64,000 nucleotides of DNA, taken from positions 2,132,657 to 2,196,656 of the forward strand of contig JAOSKM010000001.1 in the NCBI GenBank assembly GCA_027493625.1, written 5' to 3'. The stretch is from Planctomycetota bacterium. Its GTDB lineage: Bacteria; Planctomycetota; UBA8742; UBA2392. Below the pieces are notes generated by a model. The model did no database searches. It was not told the DNA's origin and saw only the letters and a program-made list of their open reading frames with translations. A program made the translations under genes and the position numbers. Positions 9,636 through 19,827 of this stretch are shown here, piece after piece. How positions within the stretch are numbered: the stretch's first letter is position 1; each line of letters begins with the position of its first letter.

Positions 9636-12600
9636 ATGAATCGCCCCATCCACGCCAAGTTCCGTTACTGGCAGCGCCTGTTCTCATGCGCGGCCGTGAT
9701 CGCCCTGTCCGCCCTGCTGGCCCGCGCCCCGCTCGCGGCGCAGGAAGCCGGCGACGACCCCGCCCGCGCCAGCAAGGAGGACCGCCTCGAGAAGATCGCG
9801 GAAAAGCAGAAGGCCGCGCGCCAGCAGTTGATCAGCCTGCGCGACCGCCTGGAAAAGCTGCTGCTCGAGCTGGAGCAGAGCGACGACCTGACCGAACGCC
9901 GCCGCATCCCGCAGATCCAGGCCGCGCTGAACCGGCTCAATGAGCTGAAGATTGAAGACGACATGGGCACCACGGAAGAGAACATCCGTGATGGCCAGGT
10001 GCGCACGGCGCTGAGCAAGGGCAAGGACATCGAGAAGGCCCTGGCCGAGATCATCGATCTGCTGGAGAACGGTCCGAAGATCGGCGAAGACCAGAAGCTC
10101 AAGGAGCTGCAGGACCGCATCGCCGCGCTGGAAGCCATGCGCGAAGACCAGATGCGCATCCGTGACGACACGGAAAAGACCCGCGACAACGACAAGGCCC
10201 GCCGCCTCGACCAGATCGAGCAGTCGGTGCGCGACCTGAAGACGCAGCAGGAGCAGCTCAAGAACCAGACCGACGACCTGCAGGCCAGGCGCGAACAGCT
10301 CGAGCGCCAGATCAACGAGCTGGAGCGCCTGAAAACCGACCAGGAGCGCGCCAGCAGCGACCTCGAAAAGCGCAAAGCCGAAGAACAGCAGCAGCAGAAG
10401 CAGCACATCGAGAACCTCGAGAACGCCCTCAACGAGGTCAAGAAGCTGGAGCAGGAGGCCAAACAGGCCAAGGAAAACGACGAGAACCTGAAAGCCCTGG
10501 ACCAGATCAGCCAGGACCTCGAGCGCCTGATGAAGGACCAGTCCGACGTCCAGAAGAACAGCGAGAAGGCCGGCGAAGAATCCAACCAGAAGGCGCTGGA
10601 CGCGATCAAGCGCGCCGAGGAAGAGCAGCTGGACGCCTACCGCAGCACCCGCACCGAGAACGCGCAGCGCCAGGGCGCCAACACCCAGCTGCCCAAGGAG
10701 GTGCTGGATCAGCTAAAGGAAAAGCAGCAGCAGGCCCAGGACGCCATCCAGGAAGCGCTGAAGGTCGCCAAGGAGGCGCCCCAGTCGCTCGATTCGCGCA
10801 AGGCCAGGGAAGCCCTTGAGCGCGCCCAGCAGGAAAGCCAGAAGGCCAAGGACGCCCTCGACCAGGGCGATCCCGACGCCGCGGAAAAAGCCCAGGACGA
10901 GGCCCAGAAAGCCCTGAAGGAGGCGGCCGAGGCCCTGAAACCCGCGGCGGAAAAGAACGCCGACCTCAAGCGTGCCCGCAGCGGCCAGGAAAACGCCAGG
11001 GAAAACGCCGACAAGCTGAACAAGGACCTGAAGGCGCTCGCCAACCAGATCGCCAGGCAGCGCAAGGAGCGCGGCGACGAAAAGGCCAACCAGGCCAGCG
11101 AAGCCGACTTCGCCCAGGAAAAACTCGAGGCCGCCCAGAAGGCCATGGACGAGGCGGTCGAGAAGCTGAACAACGCAGAAACCGACAACGCCGAGGCCAA
11201 GATGGCCGAGGCCATGAAGAACCTGCAGGAAGCCAAGGCCCAGCTGAAGAACAGCGAGGGCATGAACAACGAGGGCAAGCCCGATTTCAGCAAGGCCGCC
11301 GAGAAGCAGGCCGAGCTCGCGAAGAAGCTGAACGAACTGGCCGAGGGAGTGGAGAAGCTGCCCGAGCCTGAAATGGACAAGGAGGGTATCCAGCAGGCCG
11401 TCGAGCGCGCCCGCGAGTCCGCCAAGCCCCTGCAGGAATCCGGCGAGCGCGCCCTGCGCGGCAACGCACGCAAGATGGACGAGGCCCTGCAGCGTCTGCA
11501 GGAAGAGATGAAGGCCAACAACGGCGAACCCTCCGCCGAGACCATGCGCGACGCCGCCGACATGGCCCGCGCCCTGCAGCGCGAAGCCGAACGCTCCCCG
11601 GACGCCGCGGCCCAGAAAGCCGCCCGCGACGCCGAGGACCTCGCCCGCATGCTGGAGGAAGCCGCCGACGCCAAGGACGGCGCGCGCCAGGCCCGCGAAG
11701 GCTTGAAGGAAGCCGCCCGCAAGTCGGAAAAGGCCGCCGAGGCGCTCCAGAACCAGGACGGCCAGACCGGCGTGCAGAATGAGACCGACGCGCTTGACCA
11801 GCTCGGTCGCGCGCGCGAAGGCCTGCAGCAGCGCCTCGATGCCGAACGCGGCGCCAAGGCACTGGAAGGCGCCTCCGAGAAGCAGGACGACATGGCGCGT
11901 CGCGCCGCCGAATCCGCACAGGCCCTGGAAAACATGGCCAAGGAGGCCGGCAACGCCCAGAGCCGCGAGAACAGCAGCGAAGCCGCCAAGTCGGCCAGTG
12001 AGGCCGCCAAGTCCATGCAGGAGGCCTCCGAGGCACTGCAGAAGGCCGCGGAAGCCAGCCAGAGCGGCCAGCAGCAAAACGGCCAGCAGCAAAACGGCCA
12101 GCAGCAGAACGGCCAGCAGCAGAACGGCCAGCAGCAGCGCTCGGAGCAGATGCAGAAGGCGCAGCAGGCCCAGCAGCAGGCCCAGCAGAAGCTGAACGAG
12201 GCGATCGATATGCTGAAGCAACAGCAGCAGCAGCTCGATCAGCAGCAGGCCGACGCCGCGAAAAAACTGGCCGAGACCCAGAACGAAGTCGCCAAGCAGG
12301 CCCAGGACCTGGCAAAGCAGCTCGAGAACCCGCCGGAAGGCCAGCAGTTGACGCCCTCTGAACAGGAGGCGCGTGACAACCTGAAGCAGGCCGAAGAAGA
12401 GATGAAGAAGTCCGCCGAGGACCTGCAGCAGGCGCAGCCCAAGGCATCCGGCGAGGACCAGCAGAAGGCGGTCGATAACCTGGACAAGGCGATCGAGAAG
12501 CTGCAGGAGGCACAGAACGAGTCGATCGACGAGAAGGAGCGCCGCAAGTTCCAGGAACTGGAAGAGCGCCAGCGCAACCTGGAGAAGAAGCTCGACGAGT

Positions 12601-13474
12601 TCAACAAGAACCCGCAGAACGCCGACAACCCGCAGGCCCAGAAGGCCGCGCAGGAAGCCCAGCGCGCCATGAAGCAGGCCCGCGAAGACCTGGGCAAGCA
12701 GAACTCCAGCGAAGCCGAAGAGCAGCAGAAGCAGGCTGAGGAAAAACTGGAAGAGGCCACCAACGCGCTCAAGGAGCAGGAGAACCAGTACGTCACCAGC
12801 CAGCAGGAACAGATGCTGGTGCAGGTCGAGGAAAACCTGAAGGCCATGAAGGAGCAGCAGCTCAAGGTCAACTCCAGGACCATCGACATTGACCTCGAAG
12901 TGCGCAAGCGCGGCAGCTGGAGCGGTACTCTCAAGCGCCAGGCCAAGGTGCTCTACCGCGACCAGGAAGAGGTCAAGAAACTGGCTGACGAAACCCTGGA
13001 GGCCCTCAAGACCGGCCAGTACGGCGGCTTCACCAGCAACATGGAGCTGATCAACAAGCTGCTCAACGGCATCCTCGGCGAAATCGAGGGCAACGAGGTC
13101 GGCGAAGGCACCCAACTCGACCAGCTGGAAGTCATCGAGAAGCTCGACCGCATGCTCAAGGCCGTGGAAGGCGAACGCAAGCGCCTCGCCAAGGAACGCG
13201 AAAAAGCGAGCAGCAGCAGCAGCAGGGCCAGCAGGGCCAGCCGCAGGCCGAGCCCCTGGTCAGCAAACTCGCCGAGATGGAGCTGATCTACGAAGAGCAG
13301 AAGTCGCTGGGCGAAAAGATCCGCAACCTCGGCGAAATGGCCAAGGAGTACAACCGCGACGACATGCCCGACTACTACCGCCGACTCTACGAGCGCTACT
13401 CGGCCGAGCAGGCGGGCCAGAAGAAGGCCTGGGACGAGCTGCGCAAGCAGATCCCCGGCTACCAGCCGGACTAG
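9636..13474 (+). CDS. Giant secreted coiled-coil protein, C-terminal frameshift
   Basis: About 1279 residues with a signal peptide (residues 1 to ~36, ending ARAPLAAQ) and then almost continuous heptad-rich helix made of K, E, Q, A, D and N. A GQQQN tandem repeat lies at 12066-12138. The frame as read ends at 13286 in low-complexity Ser/Arg sequence; the proper ending (QQGQPQAEPLVSKLAEMELI to GYQPD) continues in another frame to 13474. The shift is next to the A5 run 13201-13205, where one added A restores the frame. Downstream of the DUF4175-like gene and upstream of a smaller relative; probably a filamentous envelope or periplasmic scaffold. Codon use matches the neighbours. Confidence 0.8.
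12066..12138 (+). repeat. 15-bp tandem repeat coding for GQQQN
   Basis: Four full copies and one partial copy of GGCCAGCAGCARAAC, in frame inside the coiled-coil gene. Each unit adds five residues (Gly-Gln-Gln-Gln-Asn), so copy-number change would keep the frame. Confidence 0.85.
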
Positions 13475-13544
13475 GGAACCTGGCGATCACGGACGGCGTT
13501 AAAGAAACAGACCCGGCCCAGGCCGGATAACAAGGAAGAAGACC

Positions 13545-14468
13545 ATGAAGAAACTGATCCTCACGCTCGCGGTGGCCGGCCTGTTCAGCGCCCCGGCAAG
13601 CCTGTTCGCACAGGAAGGCCCGGAGGGCGAAAAGCCCGCGAAGTCCGAGCAGGAGATGCTGGATGAGCTGCACAAGCTGATGAAGAAGGCCAGCGAGGAA
13701 ATGGGCGCGCTCGAGAACGAGCTGGCCAAGGCCTCACTGGATTCCCCGAAGGCCGACGTGGTCGCCGAGCGCATCCGCAAGGTCACCGAGGCCATGAAGC
13801 AGGGCAAGCTCGATGACCTGCCCGAGGGGCTGCGCAAGCAGATCCAGGACAACCCCGAAGAAGCCGCCAAGGCCACCGGCAAGAGCGCCGAGGAAATCAA
13901 GCAGATCGCCGAGAGTTCAGAAGAGCTCACCGAGCTGCTGCGCAAGAACCCCGAACTGCTGAAGAAGCTGGCCGAGAGCGAATCCACCATGGAAAGCGTG
14001 ATCGAGAAGCAGCAGGCCGCCGAGCGCAAGATCGAGGAAACCCTGAAGAAGCAGCAGGAGGCCGCCGAGGCCGCCCGCAGCAAGGTTGACGAGTCGCTGG
14101 AGATGGCCCACGACATCCGCTCCAAGAGCCAGAGCGGCCAGGGCCAGGGCCAGCCCAAGAACGACGGCAAGCAGAAGACCCAGGACCCGCGCGGCCAGGA
14201 AGGCCAGCAGCAGGGCGACAACAAGAAGCCCAACAAGGGAGCCGAGGAAGGCTATCAGCCCGGCGAAGGCGAAATGAAGCCCTCCGACAAGGTCGAAGAA
14301 TACGAGCGCGGCAAGGACGGCGGTTTCCAGGCCGACAAGAAAGCCAAGGACATGGGCGACGGAGCAAGCAGCGACGAACGCCGCGAGCCAGGCAAGTACA
14401 AGGGATTCTGGGAGAAGTTCAACCGCGAGACCAAGAAGAAGGTCGACGAGCGGAAGAAGGAAGAATAG
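13545..14468 (+). CDS. Secreted helical Lys/Glu-rich protein
   Basis: 307 residues with a signal peptide (MKKLILTLAVAGLFSAPASL, cleaved near FAQ), a helical central region (about 25-195) and a low-complexity Gly/Gln/Lys tail. Composition resembles the preceding giant coiled-coil protein and the two are 70 bases apart in the same direction, so they are probably co-transcribed and partners. AAGGAAGA precedes the ATG. No recognised enzymatic domain. Confidence 0.7.
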   Translation: MKKLILTLAVAGLFSAPASLFAQEGPEGEKPAKSEQEMLDELHKLMKKASEEMGALENELAKASLDSPKADVVAERIRKVTEAMKQGKLDDLPEGLRKQIQDNPEEAAKATGKSAEEIKQIAESSEELTELLRKNPELLKKLAESESTMESVIEKQQAAERKIEETLKKQQEAAEAARSKVDESLEMAHDIRSKSQSGQGQGQPKNDGKQKTQDPRGQEGQQQGDNKKPNKGAEEGYQPGEGEMKPSDKVEEYERGKDGGFQADKKAKDMGDGASSDERREPGKYKGFWEKFNRETKKKVDERKKEE

Positions 14469-14484
14469 TCAGTCTTACGATGTG

Positions 14485-14513
14485 AAAGCCCCCGTCATGT
14501 GCGGGGGCTTTTT
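14485..14513 (+). terminator. Rho-independent terminator
   Basis: Stem AAAGCCCCCG/CGGGGGCTTT with a 7-base loop and a T5 tail, 17 bases after the stop of the helical secreted protein. Classic intrinsic terminator of the coiled-coil operon. Confidence 0.9.
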
Positions 14514-14531
14514 ATGTGTTCGAGCCTTACT

Positions 14532-14646
14532 CAACAGCAAATTACCAATAACCAATTTTCAATTACCAATGGCGCGCACCCCTCCTCAATCAATATCTCG
14601 AATTCAACCTCAATTGGTAATTGGTAATTGGTTATTGGTAATTCGC
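14532..14646. repeat. AT-rich inverted repeat element
   Basis: Two arms built from iterations of ATTGGTAATTGG and its complement (about 14535-14571 and 14609-14643) enclose a ~38-base spacer. Its AT content contrasts sharply with the GC-rich surroundings. It lies between convergent genes and resembles non-autonomous palindromic elements seen between genes in other genomes. Confidence 0.7.
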
Positions 14647-14673
14647 TGTTCCATACCGCTGCAGATCGTCCGC

Positions 14674-16005
14674 TTATCCAAACATCATCCGCAGCGCGAG
14701 ATCTTTCACTTCCAGCATGCTCGACGCATCCGGCAACTCGCTGCCCGCGATCACCGGCCCGTCTTCCGGGTCCGCGGCCGGCAGCCCGTGGCTGCCTTTC
14801 ACAATTGACGCGTCAAGGGGGCACGACCTGAAACGATAGCGGAGGCCCAGCTTCTTGCGCAGCAGCGTCAGCCCCATCCCGGCCTTGCTGCCGGCCAGGA
14901 ACAGCTCGCACGGGTCGTAGCCCGGCTTGCGGTGGATATCCACGCTGCGCGCGAAATCGGGGGCGTTCGCGTCATCCAGCCAGTACGGATAGGCGAACCA
15001 GCTGTCGCGCTCGCTCAGCAGCACGATGTCTCCCGCGTGCTCATGCGCCACACCCAGCCCGGCCCGCTCGTCCCCCACCAGCGCGCTCCCCACGCCCGCC
15101 ACGCCCCGCAGCAGGCCGCGCACAGCCTCAATGTCCGCCGCCTCGCGCACATACACGTGGGCCGCCTGGTGGTCACACACGGCGAAGGCGCGTGAATCAA
15201 ACACGTCCAGCATCTCGCCGAACGGCCCGCCGCGCACGCGCAACATGCCGGCCTTGCGCAGCTCGCGGTTGACGTACAGCGGGCGGCTCACCGGCGTGAT
15301 GCCGTATTCGCTTACCACCAGCACCTGCGCGCCTGTCTCAATGGCCGCATCCAGCACCCGCGCCGCGCAGGCGTCCACTTCGCGCACCAGCTGCTCGACG
15401 TCAGCTTTTGCGCCGTGGCGCTGCAGGTCGTAATCCAGGTGCGGCAGGTAGCACAGGGTCAGTGTCGGGCGTTTGTCGCGCATGACCTTGGCCGTGGCCC
15501 GCGCGATCCAATCGCTGCTGGGCAGGCCGGCCATCGGCCCCCAGAAGGATGCGAACGGGAAGTCGCCCAGCGCGCCCTTCAGCTCGGCGGCCAGCTCCGG
15601 CGGCTCGGTCAGGATGTCGAATTCCTTGCTGCCGTCGCTGCCGTAGTGGGGCTTGGGCGTGCAGCTCCAGTCGCAGCCGCTGCCCTGGTTGAACCACCAG
15701 AACATCTTGGCGCAAGTGAACTCGCCGCTGCGCCGCCGCGCATCGCGATACAGCGGCGCGTCGCCCAGCAGCGTGCTGCTCTGCAGCCAGTTGCGCACCT
15801 CGCCCAGCCCGCGCCAGAACCAGCTGTTGCCCACCACCCCATGCGCCGAGGGCGCCAGGCCGGTAAGCATGCTGGCCTGGGCCGTCATGGTCACGGCCGG
15901 GAAAACCCCGGTCATCGGCCGCGCCGCCAGTTTTCCCAGCCGCGGCGCCAGGCGGATCAGCCGGGGCGTAAGCCCGACCACGTTGATGATGACCAGCGGT
16001 TTCAT
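14674..16005 (-). CDS. Type I phosphodiesterase / nucleotide pyrophosphatase family protein
   Basis: Alkaline-phosphatase superfamily enzyme (443 residues from ATG 16005, starting MKPLVIINVVGLTPRL). Seen: a T/S nucleophile region FPAVTMTAQASMLTG, the GVVGNSWFW segment, a metal-site LCYLPHLDYDLQRHG, VLVVSEYGITPVSR, and KGSHGLPAADPEDGPVI near the end, matching the Asp/His metal ligands of the family. The frame is open upstream to 16380, but that part is antisense to the neighbouring gene and not protein-like. Divergent from the FG-GAP protein with about 100 bases between starts. Likely substrate is a phosphodiester or phosphonate; not determined. Confidence 0.85.
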   Translation of the reverse strand: MKPLVIINVVGLTPRLIRLAPRLGKLAARPMTGVFPAVTMTAQASMLTGLAPSAHGVVGNSWFWRGLGEVRNWLQSSTLLGDAPLYRDARRRSGEFTCAKMFWWFNQGSGCDWSCTPKPHYGSDGSKEFDILTEPPELAAELKGALGDFPFASFWGPMAGLPSSDWIARATAKVMRDKRPTLTLCYLPHLDYDLQRHGAKADVEQLVREVDACAARVLDAAIETGAQVLVVSEYGITPVSRPLYVNRELRKAGMLRVRGGPFGEMLDVFDSRAFAVCDHQAAHVYVREAADIEAVRGLLRGVAGVGSALVGDERAGLGVAHEHAGDIVLLSERDSWFAYPYWLDDANAPDFARSVDIHRKPGYDPCELFLAGSKAGMGLTLLRKKLGLRYRFRSCPLDASIVKGSHGLPAADPEDGPVIAGSELPDASSMLEVKDLALRMMFG

Positions 16006-16108
16006 GCCGTCGTTATAGCCCCTCGCCGGCCGGAATAGAACGGCGCTGAACGGGGCGAAAAGCGCGGCAGCTTTCTGTATGCTGCGGGAACGAATTCGGG
16101 AGAAGATC

Positions 16109-17554
16109 ATGCGTACGCTTGCTGTGGTGACGTTGCTGCTGTTGATTGCGGGCTCTGTGGTGGCGCAGGATGCGGCGCCCGGCGCTGAAGAGCGCATTGC
16201 CAAGCTGGAGGCGCGGGTGCGCGCCCTCGAGGAAGAAGCCGCCGAGCTGCGCCGCGAACTGGAAGAGCTCAAGCGCAAGTCCGCCGCCGCCAGCCTGCCC
16301 GAGGGCGTGCTGTGGGCGCTCGAGCTGAACAGCGACCTCAAGGGCTCCGGCGCGATCGCCGACGTGGACGGCGACGGCAAGCCCGAAGTCGTGTTCGGCA
16401 GCTACTTCGGCGAGCAGCACGTGTTCTGCGTGCGCGGGGCCAGCGGCGAAGTGATGTGGAAGCACAAGTCCGACGCCGGTCCCCTTGACGCGTCAATCGC
16501 AATCGACGACCTCGACGACAACGGCGAGCTCGAGATCTTCAGCGCCGACTCAAGCTCGGGCCACCTCTACAACCTCAAGCCCGACGGCAAGCTGAACTGG
16601 AAGATCCAGCTTCCCAACAGCACCGACTCGCCGGTCGCGATCGCCGACCTCGACGGCGACGGCACCAAGGAATTCATCATCGGCAGCATGTGGCAGCGCG
16701 ACGGCATGGGCGCCGTGGGCTGCTACTCGGCAAAGAAGCAGAAGCTGCTCTGGGAGCGCAAGTACAAGGGCTGCATCCAGTCCGAGCCCGTGCTGGTTGA
16801 CCTCAACGCCGACAAGGTGCTCGACGTGATCGTCACCACCTGGCGCGGCGACCACGGCATCCACGCCATCAACGGCAAAGACGGCAAGGAACTCTGGAAC
16901 TTCACCACCGCCGGCGACGAAAAATCCATGGGCATGTACCACGGCGTGGCGCTCAGCGGCGACGAGAAAACCATCTACATGGCCACCTGCCAGGGCGACG
17001 TCTACGCGCTCGACACCACCGGCAAGGAAATCTGGAACAAGCACTACGAAGACTACCTGTTCGCCCCCATCACCGTCGCCGACGTCAACGGCGACCGCAA
17101 GGAAGAGCTGGTGTTCGGCGGCCGTAACCTTTATTGCCTGGCCGCCGCCGACGGCGCCGAACTCTGGAAGCAGCGCCTCGAGGGCAGCCTTGACCGCGGG
17201 GTGGCCGTCACCGACGTGGACGGCGACGGCGACATGGACCTGATCTACAACGACCAGCGTGCCGTGGTCGCGCGCGACGGGCGCAGCGGCGCGGAAACCT
17301 TCCGCTTCGATGCCACCTTCAAGGGCCGGCAATGGGAAGACATCTCATCCGCCCCGCTGGTCGCGGATCTCGACGGCGACGGACTCAACGAGTACTTCCT
17401 GGTGATCGGCGTGGGCACCTCCACCGATCAGTTCAAGGGCAACTACGGGCGCGCCATGGCCATCAAGCTGAAGGGCAAGGGCCCGGCCTGGACCACTTTC
17501 CGCTCCAACCTGCGCCGCACCGGCAACCCGGCGCACGGGAAATCAGGCAAGTAG
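16109..17554 (+). CDS. Secreted FG-GAP/VCBS-type beta-propeller protein
   Basis: 481 residues from ATG 16109 (preceded by GGGAGAAG), with a signal peptide (MRTLAVVTLLLLIAGSVVAQ), a short coiled coil (about 30-65), then repeated Ca-binding-like blades such as IADVDGDGKPEVVFGS, IADLDGDGTKEFIIGS, VTDVDGDGDMDLIYND and VADLDGDGLNEYFLV, interleaved with PQQ-like blades (GEVMWKHKS, GKEIWNKHY). Extracytoplasmic; the function cannot be read from sequence. Confidence 0.85.
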   Translation: MRTLAVVTLLLLIAGSVVAQDAAPGAEERIAKLEARVRALEEEAAELRRELEELKRKSAAASLPEGVLWALELNSDLKGSGAIADVDGDGKPEVVFGSYFGEQHVFCVRGASGEVMWKHKSDAGPLDASIAIDDLDDNGELEIFSADSSSGHLYNLKPDGKLNWKIQLPNSTDSPVAIADLDGDGTKEFIIGSMWQRDGMGAVGCYSAKKQKLLWERKYKGCIQSEPVLVDLNADKVLDVIVTTWRGDHGIHAINGKDGKELWNFTTAGDEKSMGMYHGVALSGDEKTIYMATCQGDVYALDTTGKEIWNKHYEDYLFAPITVADVNGDRKEELVFGGRNLYCLAAADGAELWKQRLEGSLDRGVAVTDVDGDGDMDLIYNDQRAVVARDGRSGAETFRFDATFKGRQWEDISSAPLVADLDGDGLNEYFLVIGVGTSTDQFKGNYGRAMAIKLKGKGPAWTTFRSNLRRTGNPAHGKSGK

Positions 17555-18406
17555 CTCGCGGCAGGCCGCCAGCGCGGAATCAAGGAAGTCCGTCAGCGTC
17601 TCCACCTGGCGCTCCGCGCTGTCGGCCGACACCAGCTTGGCGCCCGTCAGCACGGCGCCGGTCCAGCCCTTGCGGTGCCAGGTGCCGCCGCCGGTCAGGC
17701 CGGGCAGGTGGTCGGCCTTGGGCGCCGGCCACGGCGTGACGTAGAAGTAAGGCTGGCGGATGGCTTGATCGCCCGGCGACATGCCCACCCCGATGCTGCG
17801 GGCCTTCTCGCGCGGCACGAACGGGTCCAGGTTCAGCAGCGTCGCCATGTCGAAGTGGTGCGGCCAGCAGCGCACCTGCAGCGCCTCGGGCTCGCGCGCC
17901 GCCACGAACTGCAGGGCGCGGTCGGCGTTGGAGTACCAGGTGGCCAGCTCGGGGGCAGCGGCCGCGTCTACGCTGAAGGCCGCGCCCGCGCCCAGGGCGT
18001 GCACCGGCATCTCGTAGCCCGGGCGCTTCAGCACAGGCCTCTCCACCCCGCTCTGCGCCGCAAGCTGCCCCGCCAGCCAGGCAATCCCGTCATCCAGCGT
18101 GCGCCCGGCCAGCGGCGTTGAGGCCAGTTCAACGCCCTCCTTGGTGAGCAACAGCAGCCGCAGGTCGCGCAGGCGCACGGCCGCGCGCAGGCCGCCGGGA
18201 ATCTCGCCGCCGACCAGCGACTGCACGCGGTCGTACCATTCGCAGGCGGTGTGGCTGTCGTCCTCGGCCGGCTTCAGCAGGCTCGAGCCCGCGGCCGCCA
18301 GCACCTGCACGGCATAGTGGGCCTGCAACCGCGCCTCAGGCAGCGCGTCGGGCGCAACGGTACCCAGCCGCGCCCAGCTATTGATAAGAAGATCATGCAG
18401 GCTCAT
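17543..18406 (-). CDS. DUF5996-like protein
   Basis: 287 residues with no signal peptide. The conserved VRCWPHHFDMATLLNLDP motif and a C-terminal YFYVTPWPAPKADHLPGL / GGTWHRKGWTGAVLTG section are typical of DUF5996-type proteins of unknown function. I prefer ATG 18406 (GAGGGG upstream) over the in-frame GTG at 18412. Convergent with, and overlapping by 12 bases, the propeller gene. Confidence 0.7.
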   Translation of the reverse strand: MSLHDLLINSWARLGTVAPDALPEARLQAHYAVQVLAAAGSSLLKPAEDDSHTACEWYDRVQSLVGGEIPGGLRAAVRLRDLRLLLLTKEGVELASTPLAGRTLDDGIAWLAGQLAAQSGVERPVLKRPGYEMPVHALGAGAAFSVDAAAAPELATWYSNADRALQFVAAREPEALQVRCWPHHFDMATLLNLDPFVPREKARSIGVGMSPGDQAIRQPYFYVTPWPAPKADHLPGLTGGGTWHRKGWTGAVLTGAKLVSADSAERQVETLTDFLDSALAACRELLA

Positions 18407-18756
18407 GGGCACCCCTCGGTCTCAGCCCCCGATTGTCCCCATCGTGAACGCATCCACAAGGAACTTCCGGCATTGCCGACTCAGTGGCCTTTGCGCTGGG
18501 CCAGGGCGCCTCCGTGGTTGGCCTGCAGTACAAAGGCCCCGACTGGGGCCCTCTTGGGTAGCCGGGTGCGTAAGCGCCCGGATTGCGCCGACTGCTTCCT
18601 CGGGCGCCCGAAGGGCCGCCTGAACCACGCACGCTCTCGGCGGCCCTTACGGGCGCGCGAGGATTCATTTCCAGAATCCGGGGGCTGACGCCCCCGGCTA
18701 CCGTAGCTGGGCCCTTCGGGCCACAACCACTGCAAGGGAACCGCGAAAGTGCCCGG
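18407..18756. other. Gene-poor boundary with GC-rich palindromes
   Basis: No convincing gene. Three GC-rich hairpins are visible: around 18558-18577 (CCGGGTGCG/CGCCCGG), 18602-18658 (GCGCCCG..GGGCCGCC arms around a ~20-base centre) and 18677-18700 (CCGGGGGC/GCCCCCGG). A short open stretch at 18448-18558 has protein-like composition (VAFALGQGASVVGLQYKG) but no start codon and may be a remnant. This is the left edge of the toxin island. Confidence 0.5.
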
Positions 18757-19392
18757 CCGCCTGGATCAACATGGGGTTTCCGAAGGAAACGTGCCTGAAG
18801 GTTGCAAAGCAACCGAGGGAGGGAGGTCGGCGAGCGGCTGAGCCTCACGACCGGGCCTGCAACAGTGACGGCCGTGCGCGTGGAGGTGCTGTCCGAGCCG
18901 GTGAGGGTGTACAACTTCCAGGTAGCGGACTGGCACACCTACTACGCCGCCCCGGAAGCTGACAAACCCTTCGTCTGGGTGCACAATGCGAACTACGCGG
19001 AGATTGAGATTCGGCGAAATGTAGAGAAACATAACTCAGACTTGGACATCCGAGACTACACGAGGAAAAAGCGGGCTTTGAACCGGCATCAGGAAGAGCA
19101 CGGCGCTTTCACGTATAGCCCCGACACGGGCGACGTGAGAATTGCGGAAGCACAGTCAGCTTACCGCAAGGCCGTGGGGGAAAGATATAAGCGGCGTTTT
19201 GGCAAGGACTTGGATATGTCTCGCTTAGATGCAGATCACCCGGTGGATATGATCGCAGGTGGACATCCAGGCCAAGCACTCAAGATGCGCAGTTCTGGAA
19301 TCAATCGGAGCATTGGCAGCCAGATAACTAGACGCACTGAAGCGCTCGGGCTCAATCCGGGTGACAAGTTTAGAATCCGTTTCGGAAACTAG
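18757..19392 (+). CDS. Orphan polymorphic toxin tip 1: partial Hint domain plus predicted nuclease toxin
   Basis: Open from TTG 18802 as a 196-residue frame; homology to the other Hint copies begins at 18757 and is interrupted by a ~50-base insertion. The end of an autoproteolytic Hint domain is present (LSEPVRVYNFQVADWHTYYA then FVWVHNANY, with the terminal HN cleavage site), followed by an AT-richer toxin domain with LDADHPVDMIAGG and NRSIGSQITRR, which I take as a metal-dependent nuclease motif (HNH-like, tentative). The front half of Hint, including Cys1, is missing, so this is a displaced cassette, not an expressed full-length toxin. Confidence 0.6.
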
Positions 19393-19401
19393 GATGGACG
19401 T

Positions 19402-19827
19402 ATGAAAGCAGATGCAAGACTGTTCACCGACACTGCGACAATCGTACTGTTCGATCCTGCCCGCCTGAAGTCGCATATGCAGGACGAGTGCGACTGGTGG
19501 ACCGGGGCGGGAGATCTAGAACGCGAGGAGGCGGCACACAACCTGGCATACATCGAGACTGGGTCTGACGGAACGTACAACGTGACCGTATGCATTGACG
19601 AACAAGCGCCCAGTGGGCGTATTTTGAAAGAGTCGACACTGGCAGTACATGCATCGGAGCTGGTGTTCGGGCCTGGAGAACGATTGCCGGGTGAGGGTGT
19701 GTTACGTGATCGGCGCCTCGCCGGCGTCTCGGTCATGCCGGGTGACTATCATGTAGTAGTTTTGGAAACTTCTGAATCCGAAGCTTCAACAGTTCGCAGC
19801 TTCTGCTTCGTTCTCACGAAGAGATAG
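19402..19827 (+). CDS. Probable immunity protein for toxin tip 1
   Basis: 141-residue soluble acidic protein starting 9 bases after the toxin stop, with AGGA upstream. It begins MKADARLFTDTATIVLFDP and has a CDWW motif and a beta-rich body; this resembles DUF6386-type proteins found near polymorphic toxins, but I am not sure of the family. Lower GC than the chromosomal genes around it. Position directly after a toxin domain is the main evidence for an immunity role. Confidence 0.6.
   Translation: MKADARLFTDTATIVLFDPARLKSHMQDECDWWTGAGDLEREEAAHNLAYIETGSDGTYNVTVCIDEQAPSGRILKESTLAVHASELVFGPGERLPGEGVLRDRRLAGVSVMPGDYHVVVLETSESEASTVRSFCFVLTKR

Noticed and set aside
10713-13115. 800-codon minus-strand Leu-rich frame opposite the coiled-coil gene
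   Set aside because: Mirror image of the Glu/Lys/Gln codons of the real gene; no domain and no ribosome-binding site.
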